Shown here piece by piece: positions 1 through 9,465 of a DNA stretch of 64,000 nt. Position 1 is the first letter of the stretch. Each line of letters starts with the position of its first letter. The DNA lies in the NCBI RefSeq assembly GCF_001662875.1, contig NZ_JPVZ01000013.1:1-64000 (forward strand). Direction: 5' to 3'. The DNA comes from Thalassospira tepidiphila MCCC 1A03514. Its GTDB lineage: Bacteria > Pseudomonadota > Alphaproteobacteria > Rhodospirillales > Thalassospiraceae. The position numbers were made by a program, and so were the translations under genes. A model generated the notes under the pieces. The model saw nothing but the letters and a program-made list of their open reading frames with translations. It did not search any database and was not told the DNA's origin.

Positions 1-27
1 TTGCTCTACCAACTGAGCTACGGGCCC
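1..27 (-). tRNA. tRNA 5' portion, truncated by the window edge
   Basis: Read on the minus strand, the window edge carries a 7-nt acceptor strand (GGGCCCG), TA, then the canonical D-arm GCTCAGTTGGTAGAGC. That is the 5' third of a tRNA. The anticodon lies outside the window, so the amino acid cannot be read; tRNA-Lys is a guess from the acceptor and D-arm only. Confidence 0.75.
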
Positions 28-117
28 TCAAGGTTGGTGAAGCGCGTTTTAATGGCACAGGCGGCATCGGTCAACACCTGTTTTCCATATTTTGGCTCTT
101 TTTGCGCATTCAGCCCC

Positions 118-155
118 AAAAACGCGAAAGCCGCCCCATGAAGGGACGGCTTTCG
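118..155 (-). terminator. Rho-independent terminator after the cyclophilin gene
   Basis: On the minus strand a 9-bp perfect stem (CGAAAGCCG / CGGCTTTCG) is followed within two bases by a run of five T. It lies 25 bp beyond the cyclophilin stop and probably ends the gyrA-coaD-cyclophilin transcript. Confidence 0.75.
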
Positions 156-179
156 GTTGCGATACTTCAAATATCGCGA

Positions 180-737
180 TTATTGCGCGTCGGCAGCAAC
201 CTGCATTTTGACGATCTGATCCGGGTCGGCAACGCTGCCATTGGCCCAGGGCGCACCCTTTTTGATCATGTCGACATATTCCATGCCCTCAGTCACTTCG
301 CCCCAGATGGTGTACTGGCCATCAAGGTGCGGTGCATCGGCAAAGACGATGAAGAACTGGGAATCCGCACTGTTCGGATTGGCCGAACGCGCCATGGAAA
401 CGGTGCCGCGAACGTGACGTTCATTTGAGAACTCGGCATCAAGTTTCTGGCCGGAACCACCGGTTCCGTTGCCTTTGGGATCACCGGTCTGCGCCATGAA
501 ACCTTCGATCACACGATGGAATTTCAGCCCATCGTAAAAGCCTTCACGGGTGAGTTCCTTGATCCGGGCAACATGTTTCGGTGCCAGATCCGGGCGAAGC
601 TGGATCACAACGCGGCCATCTTTCAGGTCAAGATAAAGCGTGTTTTCCAGATCCTGAGCGACAGCGTCGTTTCCATTGGACATGGTGATAAATCCTAGTA
701 CGAGAGCGATAATTGAAAATAGACGAAAAAGACGCAT
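180..737 (-). CDS. Cyclophilin-type peptidyl-prolyl cis-trans isomerase, probably exported
   Basis: A 185-aa cyclophilin that interconverts cis and trans peptidyl-prolyl bonds. Family signatures seen are FYDGLKFHRVIEGFMAQTGD, GTVSMARSANPNSADSQFFI and the C-terminal WGEVTEGM block. The first ~28 residues are basic then hydrophobic and end in AVAQ, like a signal peptide, so the long form would be periplasmic. An internal ATG at 683, preceded by AGGA at good spacing, would give a cytosolic form beginning just before the fold. The gene follows coaD by 8 bp and shares its transcript. The family call is firm; the location is an inference. Confidence 0.92.
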   Translation of the reverse strand: MRLFRLFSIIALVLGFITMSNGNDAVAQDLENTLYLDLKDGRVVIQLRPDLAPKHVARIKELTREGFYDGLKFHRVIEGFMAQTGDPKGNGTGGSGQKLDAEFSNERHVRGTVSMARSANPNSADSQFFIVFADAPHLDGQYTIWGEVTEGMEYVDMIKKGAPWANGSVADPDQIVKMQVAADAQ

Positions 738-745
738 GGCCTGCG

Positions 746-1273
746 TTATTCCTTTTCTTCTGCCAGCTTTTCGTGCAGCCGTTTCAGCACGTTTGCCGGC
801 ACAAATTCAGTGACATTCCCGCCCAGACGGGCGATTTCCTTCACAAAACGCGAAGAGACAAACTGTTGTTTGTCCGATGCCATCAAAAAGACGGTTTCAA
901 CTTCCGGCGACAGCCGGGCGTTCATCCCGGCCATCTGGAATTCATACTCAAAGTCCGATACCGCCCGAAGACCACGGATAATCGTGCTGGATCCGTTTTC
1001 CTGGGCAAACTGCATCAGAAGCGATGAAAATGGCTTAACTGAGGTACGGGCGGCAACTTCACCGCCCGCAGCCTTGAGTGCACCTTCAACCAGTGCACAG
1101 CGTTCATCGACCCCGAACATCGGACCTTTGCCGGCGTTGATCGCAACGCCGACAATCAGTTGATCGACGATCCGGGTCGCACGACGAATGATATCCATAT
1201 GCCCCTGGGTTACCGGATCAAAGGTGCCCGGATAAATCCCGATACGCGATACGGTAGAAGACGTTTCAGTCAT
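746..1273 (-). CDS. coaD: Phosphopantetheine adenylyltransferase
   Basis: CoaD (175 aa) transfers AMP from ATP to 4'-phosphopantetheine, the penultimate step of coenzyme A synthesis in the cytosol. The nucleotidyltransferase motif GTFDPVTQGH (T-x-x-H/GH type) is at the N-terminus, and the SSRFVKEIARLGG segment corresponds to the conserved C-terminal ISSTKVREIA-type motif. Length is typical of bacterial CoaD (about 160-170 aa). The ATG is preceded by GGGAAG. It lies 11 bp after gyrA and 8 bp before the cyclophilin gene, all on one strand, so it is probably cotranscribed. Confidence 0.97.
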   Translation of the reverse strand: MTETSSTVSRIGIYPGTFDPVTQGHMDIIRRATRIVDQLIVGVAINAGKGPMFGVDERCALVEGALKAAGGEVAARTSVKPFSSLLMQFAQENGSSTIIRGLRAVSDFEYEFQMAGMNARLSPEVETVFLMASDKQQFVSSRFVKEIARLGGNVTEFVPANVLKRLHEKLAEEKE

Positions 1274-1284
1274 CGAACTTCCCG

Positions 1285-4095
1285 TTATTCGTCGCGGTCC
1301 GCTTCATCAGATGCCGGTGCCTCAGCCGCATCTTCATCAGATGCCTCCGGGGCCTGGTCGGCGGTTTCAACGGCACCTTCGGCACCCTCGATCACACCTT
1401 CCTCGCCATCGATGATCTCATCATCTTCATCACCAAGGTTTGACAGACGTTCGACTGCGACGACCTGTTCGTCTTCGGCAGTACGGAACAGCGTCACACC
1501 CTGGGTCTTACGCCCGGCAATACGGATGTCATGGGTCGGCATACGGATGACCTTGCCACCATTGGTGACCATCATCAGCTCGTCGCCTTCTTCGATCACG
1601 AAGGACGCAGCGACGTTACCGTTACGTTCCGACATCTCGATATTGGCAAAGCCCTGACCACCACGGCCGGTCACACGATATTCATAGGCAGACGTCCGTT
1701 TGCCATAACCGTTTTCCGTGACCGACAGGATCATCTGATCGCCAGCGAGAATTTCCTGATAGCGTTCTTCGGACAGCAGTTCGAGCGGAAGGTTATCAGC
1801 CGTGATTTCCTCGCGACGCAACTTGCCGGTGATAGAAAGGTATTCACCGCGCTCTTCCATCGAAACATGGTTGCCAAACAGAACCGACATCGCGATGACT
1901 TCGTCCTGATCGGCCAGACGGATGCCACGCACACCAACCGAATTACGGCCGGTAAAGACGCGTACGTCACCGACACGGAAACGAATGCACTTGCCCTGAC
2001 GGGTTGTCAGAAGGATGTCGTCATCATCGGTACAGGTCTGAACCGCGATCAGCTTGTCACCACGTTCTTCTTCAAGCTTCATGGCGATCTTGCCGTTTGA
2101 TTTCACATTCACGAAATCGGCAAGGCTGTTACGGCGGACGTTACCGGTCGAGGTGGCAAACATCACATGCAGGTTCGGCCATTCTTCCTCATCGGGAAGC
2201 GGCAAGACCGTGGTGATATATTCGCCTTCTGACAGCGGCAACAGGTTCACAAGCGCCTTGCCGCGCGATTGCGGCGTCCCCATCGGCAGGCGCCAGACCT
2301 TCATCTTGTAGACCATCCCCTCGGAGCTGAAGAACAGAACCGGGGTGTGGGTATTGGCAACAAACAGCTTGGATACGAAATCTTCCTCGCGGGTTGCCAT
2401 GCCCGAACGGCCTTTACCACCGCGACGCTGTGCGCGATAGGTCGACAGCGGAACACGCTGGATATAGCCGCTGTGCGACACGGTCACGACCATGTCTTCA
2501 CGGGCAATCAGGTCTTCGATGTCATGTTCGAATTCTGCTTCCTGAATTTCGCTGCGACGCGGGTCGGCGAATTCATTGCGCATTTCGGTCAGTTCATCCT
2601 TGAGGATCGTCAGCTTGCGCTCACGCGAGGCAAGGATATCAAGGAAGTCCTTGATCTTCTCACCCAACTCGGTCAATTCGCCCGCGATCTTGTCGCGTTC
2701 GAGACCGGTCAGGCGATGCAGACGCAGTTCAAGGATTGCACGTGCCTGTGCTTCGGACAGGCGATACATGCCATCAGTTGAACCAACCTGGTTCGGATCG
2801 GCAATCAGTTCGATCAGCGGAACGATATCGCCCGCTGCCCAATCACGTTCCATCAGCTGTTCACGCGCAACAGTCGGATCGGCTGCATTACGGATCAGTT
2901 TGATAACTTCGTCGATATTCGATACCGCAATACCCAGACCCACCACGACATGGGCACGATCACGCGCCTTTTTCAGAAGGTGGATGGTACGACGGGTAAT
3001 GACTTCTTCGCGGAATTCGACGAAGGCCTGAATGATTTCCTTCAGGTTCATCAGTTCCGGCTTGCCACGGTTCAGCGCCAGCATGTTGACACCGAACGAG
3101 GTCTGAAGCGCAGTAAAGCGGAACAGCTGGTTCAGGACGACGTCGGCATTGGCATCACGCTTAAGCTCGATCACCATGCGCACGCCCGAACGGTCAGACT
3201 CGTCACGCAGATCGGAAATGCCTTCAAGCTTCTTGTCACGGACCAGTTCGGCGATCTTTTCCATCAGGGTGGCCTTGTTCACCTGATAGGGAACTTCGGT
3301 CACGATGATGGCTTCGCGGTTGGCACGGATTTCCTCGACATGGGTACGTGCCCGCATGACGACAGAACCACGACCGGTCTTGAATGCCGAATGGATGCCC
3401 GAACGGCCAAGGATAAGGCCACCGGTCGGGAAATCCGGACCGTGGACAAATTCCATCAGACCTTCGACGGAAATATTGGGATCATCGACATAGGCCATGC
3501 AGCCATCAATGACTTCGCCAAGGTTGTGCGGCGGAATGTTGGTTGCCATACCAACCGCAATACCACCGGCACCGTTGACCAGCATGTTGGGGAAACGGGC
3601 CGGGATAACGGACGGTTCCTTGGTGGTTTCGTCATAGTTATCGCGGAAATCAATCGTATCCTTGTCGATATCATCCAGAAGGAAGTGCGCGGCCTTGGCC
3701 ATGCGGGCCTCGGTGTAACGCATGGCGGCGGCCTTGTCGCCATCCATGGACCCGAAGTTGCCCTGCCCGTCAATCAGTTGCAGGCGCATAGAGAAATTCT
3801 GCGCCATACGGACCATGGCATCGTAAATCGCGCTGTCGCCGTGCGGGTGATATTTACCCATCACGTCCCCGACCACACGGGCCGATTTGCGGAACGGCTT
3901 GTTATATTCAAACCCGTTCTCGTGCATGGCGTACAGAATACGACGATGTACCGGCTTCAAACCGTCTCGGACGTCAGGCAGTGCGCGGCTGACGATCACG
4001 CTCATCGCGTAATCGAGGTAGCTGCGGCGCATTTCTTGTTCGATGGAAACCGGGAAGATATCGCGGTTCTCGGGATTGGTCTCTTTGGTGGACAA
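1285..4095 (-). CDS. gyrA: DNA gyrase subunit A
   Basis: GyrA (936 aa) is the DNA-cleaving subunit of gyrase, which introduces negative supercoils together with GyrB. The N-terminal breakage-reunion domain has the catalytic Tyr127 in [11 protein letters not shown] and the quinolone-determining loop [14 protein letters not shown], with Ser88 and Asp92 (E. coli Ser83 and Asp87), the residues of sensitive enzymes. The C-terminal beta-pinwheel contains the GyrA box QRRGGKG. The last ~50 residues are a very acidic, Ala-rich tail, as often seen in GyrA. First gene of the gyrA-coaD-cyclophilin run. Confidence 0.98.
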   Translation of the reverse strand: MSTKETNPENRDIFPVSIEQEMRRSYLDYAMSVIVSRALPDVRDGLKPVHRRILYAMHENGFEYNKPFRKSARVVGDVMGKYHPHGDSAIYDAMVRMAQNFSMRLQLIDGQGNFGSMDGDKAAAMRYTEARMAKAAHFLLDDIDKDTIDFRDNYDETTKEPSVIPARFPNMLVNGAGGIAVGMATNIPPHNLGEVIDGCMAYVDDPNISVEGLMEFVHGPDFPTGGLILGRSGIHSAFKTGRGSVVMRARTHVEEIRANREAIIVTEVPYQVNKATLMEKIAELVRDKKLEGISDLRDESDRSGVRMVIELKRDANADVVLNQLFRFTALQTSFGVNMLALNRGKPELMNLKEIIQAFVEFREEVITRRTIHLLKKARDRAHVVVGLGIAVSNIDEVIKLIRNAADPTVAREQLMERDWAAGDIVPLIELIADPNQVGSTDGMYRLSEAQARAILELRLHRLTGLERDKIAGELTELGEKIKDFLDILASRERKLTILKDELTEMRNEFADPRRSEIQEAEFEHDIEDLIAREDMVVTVSHSGYIQRVPLSTYRAQRRGGKGRSGMATREEDFVSKLFVANTHTPVLFFSSEGMVYKMKVWRLPMGTPQSRGKALVNLLPLSEGEYITTVLPLPDEEEWPNLHVMFATSTGNVRRNSLADFVNVKSNGKIAMKLEEERGDKLIAVQTCTDDDDILLTTRQGKCIRFRVGDVRVFTGRNSVGVRGIRLADQDEVIAMSVLFGNHVSMEERGEYLSITGKLRREEITADNLPLELLSEERYQEILAGDQMILSVTENGYGKRTSAYEYRVTGRGGQGFANIEMSERNGNVAASFVIEEGDELMMVTNGGKVIRMPTHDIRIAGRKTQGVTLFRTAEDEQVVAVERLSNLGDEDDEIIDGEEGVIEGAEGAVETADQAPEASDEDAAEAPASDEADRDE

Positions 4096-4298
4096 AGGCC
4101 GTGACCTCTTAAACGCTTGATCAGAAATGATTCAATCGGCGTGACATACACCTATTTGAAGGCACATGCCGGACCAGAAAGGCGGAAAGTATCAGGTTTG
4201 TCCCGCACAAACAATATTGACAAATCCTATCGCGCAAGGTTGGGCAATAAAGTTCAAAATTTCGCGAAAATTCGCGGTTTTTCCAACTTATAAAACCG

Positions 4299-5270
4299 TC
4301 ACTTTCCGCCCGATTTGTCGCCTTTGGGAACTTCCATCACCGGTGTCATCGGATCAGACTTCAAAACCGGCCCATCAACATCCTTCGGTTTGCGGCCAAA
4401 ACGCATCTGTGATGCGGCAATCCCGCCCAGAATGACCGCCAGGGCAATCAATGCGTTGGGCTGGGGCACTTCGCCCAGCACAATAAAACTGATGACCACA
4501 CCAACGGCTGGCACCAGATAATTGTTAAACACAAGGAAGCTGGCCCCGGCCACCGCAATCAGTTGCAAAATCAGGAACATGGCAATGCCAGTCGGAAACA
4601 TGCCGAGATACATGATGGCAAGTGCCCCTTCAGGGTCCCAATCCATTGTCCAGGGCTGATCGACAATCAGGGTAAAGGGCATCAGCATCAAGGCGGCAAA
4701 TGTCAGGATCACGGCCGTCGATCCGATGCGTGGCTGATCACGCAGATTGCGCGCGACAAGCGATGAGATCGCATAACCGATTGCTGCAACCAGAATGGCC
4801 AACTGAAACAGGAATTCTCCCCCCAGCCCGGAAAGTGTTTCCGGCCCGACCAGAACAATCACGCCAATCGTTCCCAAAATCACCCCGACGACCTTGCCGG
4901 TCGAAAGCTTTTCATCATGGGTAAAGAAATGCGCCAGCACCACCGTGGTTAGTGGCACGGTCGACATCAGGATCGCAGCCAATCCGGCATCGACCTGTGT
5001 TTCGCCAAAACTGATCAAAAAGAACGGAATGGCATTGCCAATCAGCGCCACCATAAAGGTCGAAATCCAGGCACCCCGCCCCTTGGGCAGTTCGGATTTA
5101 CGAATAGCTGCGAAACACCACAGGACAAGGGCGGCAAAGGACAGACGGCCACAGGCCACCACCAGCGGCGAATAGGCATGCACGCCGATTTTGATGAAGG
5201 TGAACGAACTTCCCCACATCAAAGCCAGCAGCAACAGCAAGCCGTATTCACGAATTCCCGGACGTTTCAT
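4299..5270 (-). CDS. DMT-superfamily permease (EamA domains)
   Basis: A 323-aa inner-membrane protein with about ten hydrophobic segments in two EamA-like halves. It starts with GLLLLLALMWGSSFTFIKIG, the usual first helix of drug/metabolite transporters, and has the typical VVLAHFF..DEKLS turn before helix 5. The C-terminal ~40 residues are hydrophilic and basic. The substrate cannot be read from sequence; members export amino acids, metabolites or drugs. It stands alone downstream of gyrA on the same strand but 203 bp away. One of four DMT permeases in this window. Confidence 0.88.
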   Translation of the reverse strand: MKRPGIREYGLLLLLALMWGSSFTFIKIGVHAYSPLVVACGRLSFAALVLWCFAAIRKSELPKGRGAWISTFMVALIGNAIPFFLISFGETQVDAGLAAILMSTVPLTTVVLAHFFTHDEKLSTGKVVGVILGTIGVIVLVGPETLSGLGGEFLFQLAILVAAIGYAISSLVARNLRDQPRIGSTAVILTFAALMLMPFTLIVDQPWTMDWDPEGALAIMYLGMFPTGIAMFLILQLIAVAGASFLVFNNYLVPAVGVVISFIVLGEVPQPNALIALAVILGGIAASQMRFGRKPKDVDGPVLKSDPMTPVMEVPKGDKSGGK

Positions 5271-5576
5271 TTTATCAGCCCATTTTTGCCATACTTATTG
5301 GGCCTTATCGCGATCACGAACAGACCAGATCAAGCGTTAAGACCCATACGCTTTTTAATCAAGGAAATACCTTTTCACAGATTTTGCCCCAATAACAGCA
5401 CGCTGCAGGCCGCTGAATGCAGTTTGCGAAATTCTCGCATAGATGCCCTGCCTTAAGGCAGATCAAAGCGTTTCAGAGATAAAAATGAAAAAAAGTCACC
5501 ATCGACTATAGAATATTTGTTGCGAATGAATTGCAATTGCATTACATTACGCATAACAAAAAAATCGGGATATGAG
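5271..5576. other. Intergenic region, no gene seen
   Basis: AT-richer spacer between the divergent DMT permease and the small protein at 5577. It must hold both promoters. I see no strong palindrome, RNA motif or additional ORF with a ribosome-binding site. Confidence 0.5.
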
Positions 5577-5798
5577 ATGATGAGTTATGTTGATCAGGAA
5601 TTGACGGTCGAAGACATGCTTGCCGACCCGATCGTTCAGACATTAATGCGCTATGACGGCGTCTCTGCCAGTGATGTTCGTCACACGATCGAGCAGGTAA
5701 ATCAGAATCGGCCAGAAAATCCGGTTGAGGACGCACATGCCGACGCATGGGCAACGACCAATCCGGTTAAACCAGGGCTACACAACACGGCGGCGTAA
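5577..5798 (+). CDS. Small hypothetical protein (73 aa)
   Basis: I do not recognise this protein. It begins MMSYVDQELTVEDML, is acidic, and has a predicted-looking helical stretch (DPIVQTLMRYDGVSASDVRHTIEQV) followed by a Pro/Asn-rich tail. Two adjacent ATGs (5577 and 5580) are preceded by CGGGATATGAG as a possible ribosome-binding site. An in-frame upstream start at 5517 would add 20 residues that look non-coding. No signal peptide or membrane helix. It stands alone, convergent with the DUF547 gene. Confidence 0.6.
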   Translation: MMSYVDQELTVEDMLADPIVQTLMRYDGVSASDVRHTIEQVNQNRPENPVEDAHADAWATTNPVKPGLHNTAA

Positions 5799-5822
5799 CG
5801 CACCTGCCCACCTTGGCCGGTG

Positions 5823-6680
5823 CTATCGGGTGTTCAACGCCCAGTCATATTCATAGTCGGCGATATCAAATTCCGTGATATCGCCCAGAGCTTTCGTCAG
5901 CTCCGGCCCGGCGAATTTCCTCAGATGCGCGATGAATTCCGCATCGCTTTTCCCGAAATCATCCCGATACCAGTCATACAAGCTTGAAAGCACAAGGCCG
6001 CCATCGGCATTGATGCGCACCGCACGCGGATGATTGATGAAATCACGCGCCGCCTGATCAAGCTGCGCTTCCAGTTTGTCCGCATCAAAGACATCCGGTG
6101 CCAATGCCGGGCAACCGATGGAGGCACAATTGACGACATAATGAATGCGTGCATCGCGCCAGATCGGGCGCAGGATGCGGTGTTCGATATCATTGAGGCT
6201 AAGCGTCCTGCCCTCGACCGTGATCAGCTTCTTGCCCCATGGGCCAGAAGACAGCAACGATGAAAACAGCCCCGGCGAGATATCGATATCGCGGATGCTT
6301 TCGACCGGATAATGGTCCAGAACCACCTTAACGGTCAGCGCATTATACAGGTTCACCCAATAGGCAAATTGTTGATCGCGGTTAAGCGCATCGACGTTGA
6401 CCTTGGTCATGGCATCAACATAACCCGCGACCATCCCTGCCCCGCCATCACGACTGGCCGCTGCATAATCAAAGCTGGTCACCCCCGGCTCATGATGGGT
6501 GACATAGCGATCCAGCACCGACTGCCAATCGCCATGGTCAATCTCGACCGAACTTTGTGGGTCATGGGCCTGCCAATCCAGCCATAAATCGGCATCCGGC
6601 GCAGCGTGCACGGGGCGCACCGGTACAACAACCGCGACAGCAATCAGCAAAAAAGACAGGGCAACACTTAACGCACGCAT
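5823..6680 (-). CDS. DUF547-domain exported protein
   Basis: About 285 aa with an N-terminal signal peptide (basic start, hydrophobic core, PVHAAPD cleavage region). Family features of DUF547 (PF04784) are seen: FAYWVNLYNALTVKVVLDHY, WRDARIHYVVNCASIGCPAL and the final LRKFAG / EFDIADYEYDWALN end. The YWVN.YNA and NCAS.GCP blocks contain conserved Asn, Tyr and Cys residues, and some members resemble transglutaminase-like folds. The biochemical role is unknown. The ATG at 6680 was chosen because it starts directly before the signal peptide; an in-frame GTG at 6716 is possible. Confidence 0.85.
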   Translation of the reverse strand: MRALSVALSFLLIAVAVVVPVRPVHAAPDADLWLDWQAHDPQSSVEIDHGDWQSVLDRYVTHHEPGVTSFDYAAASRDGGAGMVAGYVDAMTKVNVDALNRDQQFAYWVNLYNALTVKVVLDHYPVESIRDIDISPGLFSSLLSSGPWGKKLITVEGRTLSLNDIEHRILRPIWRDARIHYVVNCASIGCPALAPDVFDADKLEAQLDQAARDFINHPRAVRINADGGLVLSSLYDWYRDDFGKSDAEFIAHLRKFAGPELTKALGDITEFDIADYEYDWALNTR

Positions 6681-6834
6681 GATCACCAAACCAGATTTCA
6701 ACAGATTTGATCCCACCTTACCCGCTGCGGGCGAAACTGGCGCATCAAACCAGCGTGATCACTATCATATCGCCCTATCATCCCCTTGATCGGCTTATAT
6801 ACATCTAACCCCAAGTTGGGTTATACTGCGCGTT

Positions 6835-7716
6835 ATGATACAGGCAGGTGCAATACAGGTTATCCCCGGCAGTGGCGGGCAACTTGGTCAGATTATTGCC
6901 ACACGCGCCCTGCTCGGCTCCGGGAGCCAACCGCCGACCAACGGGTCGGGCGGAACAGTTGCGTCTGCGCCGCAAACACTGCCGGCCGCCGTGGCACTTG
7001 TCCCGCTTTCGAGCACCATCGCCGCCACACAAGCTCCGGCAACCGGGCCTTCGGCACGGACCGAACAAGCAAACCCGTCGCAATCCTCCAGCACAGGCGA
7101 CCGCCAACCGGCACCGCCACCATCACCGGCGCCTGCGCAATCCGCACCGGTCAACAGTGCGGCCTCGGTGGTTACGATCATCCAACAGCTTGATCCGCGC
7201 GATATCAATGGTGCCGCGCCAGACGATGCGAACACCCAAAGCCCGACACAGCGCCAGCAGGAAGAACGCGAAGCCACCCCGGAAAATGCACGTCAACCCA
7301 CCTCAAACCCGGCCCTCCTGACCGCGTCGGAGCGCGAGATTGTGCGCGAACTCAGTGCCCGTGATGCGATTGTCCGGACAGAGGAAGAAAGCCACCAAAC
7401 ACTTGCCGGGGCCAATGCCGGCATGATCAGCTATAGCTATACCGCAGGCCCCGACGGGCGGCTTTATGCCACCGGCGGCAAAGTCAGCATCCGCCCCATT
7501 CAGGGGCTTGATGGTGTGGCCGCCATCGCCAATCAGGCTGCCATATCGCGTGCGGCATCGGTGCCCGGAAGTTCGGCGGCTGATTTCAATGTCGCCAAAG
7601 GCGCATCAAAGAACATCTCGGCAATGATCGCCTCACAAGCCAGTGCCGCGGCAGAAAGCTATCGCATGGCCCTTGGCCTTAATGCTGCGCCGGGCAAAGT
7701 CGATCTCAGCGGCTAG
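6835..7716 (+). CDS. SprA-related / putative metalloprotease-like protein with degenerate zinc motif
   Basis: A 293-aa protein. Residues ~1-160 are low-complexity, rich in Ala, Pro, Gln, Ser and Thr. The C-terminal part matches the SprA-related family (PF12118): LTASEREIVRELSARDAIVR, then SYSYTAGPDGRLYATGGKVSI, then the AAISRAASVPGSSAADFNVA region and an Ala-rich end. In the family as I know it, the first block continues into a HExxH-like sequence (HEQAH); here the equivalent reads EEESH, so the first His is missing. Function is unknown even for intact members. No signal peptide. No clear ribosome-binding site in front of the ATG. Confidence 0.7.
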   Translation: MIQAGAIQVIPGSGGQLGQIIATRALLGSGSQPPTNGSGGTVASAPQTLPAAVALVPLSSTIAATQAPATGPSARTEQANPSQSSSTGDRQPAPPPSPAPAQSAPVNSAASVVTIIQQLDPRDINGAAPDDANTQSPTQRQQEEREATPENARQPTSNPALLTASEREIVRELSARDAIVRTEEESHQTLAGANAGMISYSYTAGPDGRLYATGGKVSIRPIQGLDGVAAIANQAAISRAASVPGSSAADFNVAKGASKNISAMIASQASAAAESYRMALGLNAAPGKVDLSG

Positions 7717-7730
7717 GCAGATCCCGCTCC

Positions 7731-7834
7731 GTCATTCCTGCGCAGAGCCTGTACCCGCGAAGGCGGGTACGGGAATCCATTATCAGCCATGACATAGAGA
7801 TTCCAGCCCGACGCTCTGCGCCGTCCGGAATGAC
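7731..7834. repeat. Nested palindromic intergenic repeat
   Basis: The outer ends are inverted copies: GTCATTCC-t-GCGCAGAGC on the left and GCTCTGCGC-cgtcc-GGAATGAC on the right. Inside lies a second perfect hairpin, GTACCCGC-gaag-GCGGGTAC (7751-7770), followed by GGGAATCC. The ends resemble the GTCATTCC..GGGAATCC type of dispersed palindromic repeats in proteobacteria. No ORF is inside. Confidence 0.65.
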
Positions 7835-7846
7835 CAACATCCATGA

Positions 7847-7875
7847 AAAAAGCGGCCCCAATGGAGCCGCTTTTA
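7847..7875 (-). terminator. Rho-independent terminator after pyrC
   Basis: Minus strand: GCGGCtCC / GGggCCGC stem with a 4-nt loop, followed by six T. It lies 20 bp past the pyrC stop. A run of T on the other side means it could also serve the plus strand. Confidence 0.75.
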
Positions 7876-7894
7876 TTGTGTCGTGCGGTTACGC

Positions 7895-8938
7895 TTAGGC
7901 GTAATGCCAGAACACATCAAAGCCCGGACTAAACACCGTTACCGGACCTTCGCCGGTTTCGATCTTCTCGGCGAACTTGGCCGGTTCCGCCCGTTTTTCC
8001 AGCGTGATCTGATCGCCATTGATCGGCAGGCCGTAATATTGCGGCCCATGTATCGACGCAAAGCCTTCAAGCTTGTCGAGCGCCCCTTCTTCCTCAAACA
8101 CATGCGCCAAAAGCTGCACAGTGTTATTGGCGGTAAATATCCCGGCACAGCCACACGGGCTTTCCTTGCGCTCGTCGGTATGTGGTGCTGAGTCTGTGCC
8201 CAGGAAGAAGCGCACATCACCCGATGTGGCCGCCGCCCGCAGCGCCAGGCGGTGCTTTTCACGCTTGGCCACCGGCAGGCAATACATATGTGGATGAATG
8301 CCGCCGACCAGAATGGCGTTGCGGTTAATGATCAAGTGGTGCGTCGTGATCGTCGCGCCCAAATTCTTGTCATTGGCTTTGACATACTCGACACCGTCTT
8401 CGGTGGTGATGTGCTCCATCACCACACGCAGTTCCGGCAACCGCTTGCGCAGCGGATCGAGAACCCGGTCGATAAACACCGCTTCACGGTCAAAGATATC
8501 GATTTCCGGATCGGTGACTTCGCCGTGTACACACAGCGGAATACCAAGCTCGGCCATCCGCTCCAGTGCTGGCATGGCATTATCGAAATTGCGCACACCA
8601 CTGTCCGAGTTGGTCGTCGCCCCGGCCGGATAAAGCTTCAGTGCCGTGATCACCCCGGCCTTGTAACCTTCCTCGATATCATCTGGATTGCTACCCTCGG
8701 TCAGATACAACGTCATCAGCGGCGTAAAATCATGACCCGACGGGATGGCGGCCGTAATCCGGTCGCGATAGGCCACGGCATCGGCGGTCTTGACCACCGG
8801 CGGCACCAGATTGGGCATGATGATCGCACGGGCAAAATGCTCCGACGTCTCGCCAATCACACCTTTCAACATCTCGCCATCACGCAAATGCAAATGCCAG
8901 TCATCAGGACGGCGAAGGGTAATGCGATTGGTCGACAT
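7895..8938 (-). CDS. pyrC: Dihydroorotase (class II)
   Basis: PyrC (347 aa) cyclises carbamoyl-aspartate to dihydroorotate in pyrimidine synthesis. The binuclear zinc site is visible: DWHLHLRDG near the N-terminus, the carboxylated Lys in [16 protein letters not shown], His in [10 protein letters not shown] in [10 protein letters not shown], and the catalytic Asp in LGTDSAPH. Length and motifs match the E. coli type (about 348 aa) rather than the longer class I enzyme. The ATG at 8938 is preceded by CCAGGAGATCG; an in-frame TTG six codons upstream lacks this spacing. Confidence 0.97.
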   Translation of the reverse strand: MSTNRITLRRPDDWHLHLRDGEMLKGVIGETSEHFARAIIMPNLVPPVVKTADAVAYRDRITAAIPSGHDFTPLMTLYLTEGSNPDDIEEGYKAGVITALKLYPAGATTNSDSGVRNFDNAMPALERMAELGIPLCVHGEVTDPEIDIFDREAVFIDRVLDPLRKRLPELRVVMEHITTEDGVEYVKANDKNLGATITTHHLIINRNAILVGGIHPHMYCLPVAKREKHRLALRAAATSGDVRFFLGTDSAPHTDERKESPCGCAGIFTANNTVQLLAHVFEEEGALDKLEGFASIHGPQYYGLPINGDQITLEKRAEPAKFAEKIETGEGPVTVFSPGFDVFWHYA

Positions 8939-9118
8939 GCGGCGATCTCCTGGCAAGCAATGAACCCGTTTGGGAAATATGGAGCGTTACCTAGCAGATT
9001 GACCACCGGTTGGAAATGTCAAACTCCGCACCACGCTGTGCCCTGATCAAATGTTTCACAGCAAAGACGCTAGCACGTCAGCGGTACGTCCACATTTAAT
9101 AAAGCAGGAGAACCGACT

Positions 9119-9358
9119 GTGGCCTATTATACAATTACAAACACCGACAACCTGAAAATCGTCATCTCGCTTACTGACGACGAAGTCGAAGCCATTCCGA
9201 ACCTAGACGAAGGCGAAAAACTCGATCTAGCAAATGGCGGGAACATTACCCGCCAAACAGACGACGACGAGTATTACTACAATAAGGACAACAAGAATAA
9301 TTTCTTTGACCGCGACACATTCAACGCAGCGATTGAACCGCAAGATAGCAGCGATTAG
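9119..9358 (+). CDS. Small acidic hypothetical protein (79 aa)
   Basis: Not recognised. GTG start with a good AGGAG ribosome-binding site ten bases upstream. The protein is strongly acidic (many Asp/Glu), with ISLTDDEVEAIPNLDEGEKL and then an Asn/Asp/Tyr-rich stretch DDDEYYYNKDNKNNFFDRD. There is no signal peptide or membrane helix. The coding sequence is visibly AT-richer than the neighbouring pyrC and serine hydrolase genes. It lies divergent from pyrC, with no partner on its own strand. Confidence 0.65.
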   Translation: MAYYTITNTDNLKIVISLTDDEVEAIPNLDEGEKLDLANGGNITRQTDDDEYYYNKDNKNNFFDRDTFNAAIEPQDSSD

Positions 9359-9465
9359 AGCGATTAGGTTGCTTACGCGAGCCAAACTGCATTTCAGACA
9401 CTTAGAAGAAGCAAAAGGGCTAGGCATTTCTGCCTGTCATTTTTAGATGCTCTGTGCCGCAGTCA

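Noticed and set aside
2950-4104. A 384-codon open frame antisense to gyrA
   Set aside because: It is a shadow of gyrA and has no ribosome-binding site or recognisable domain.
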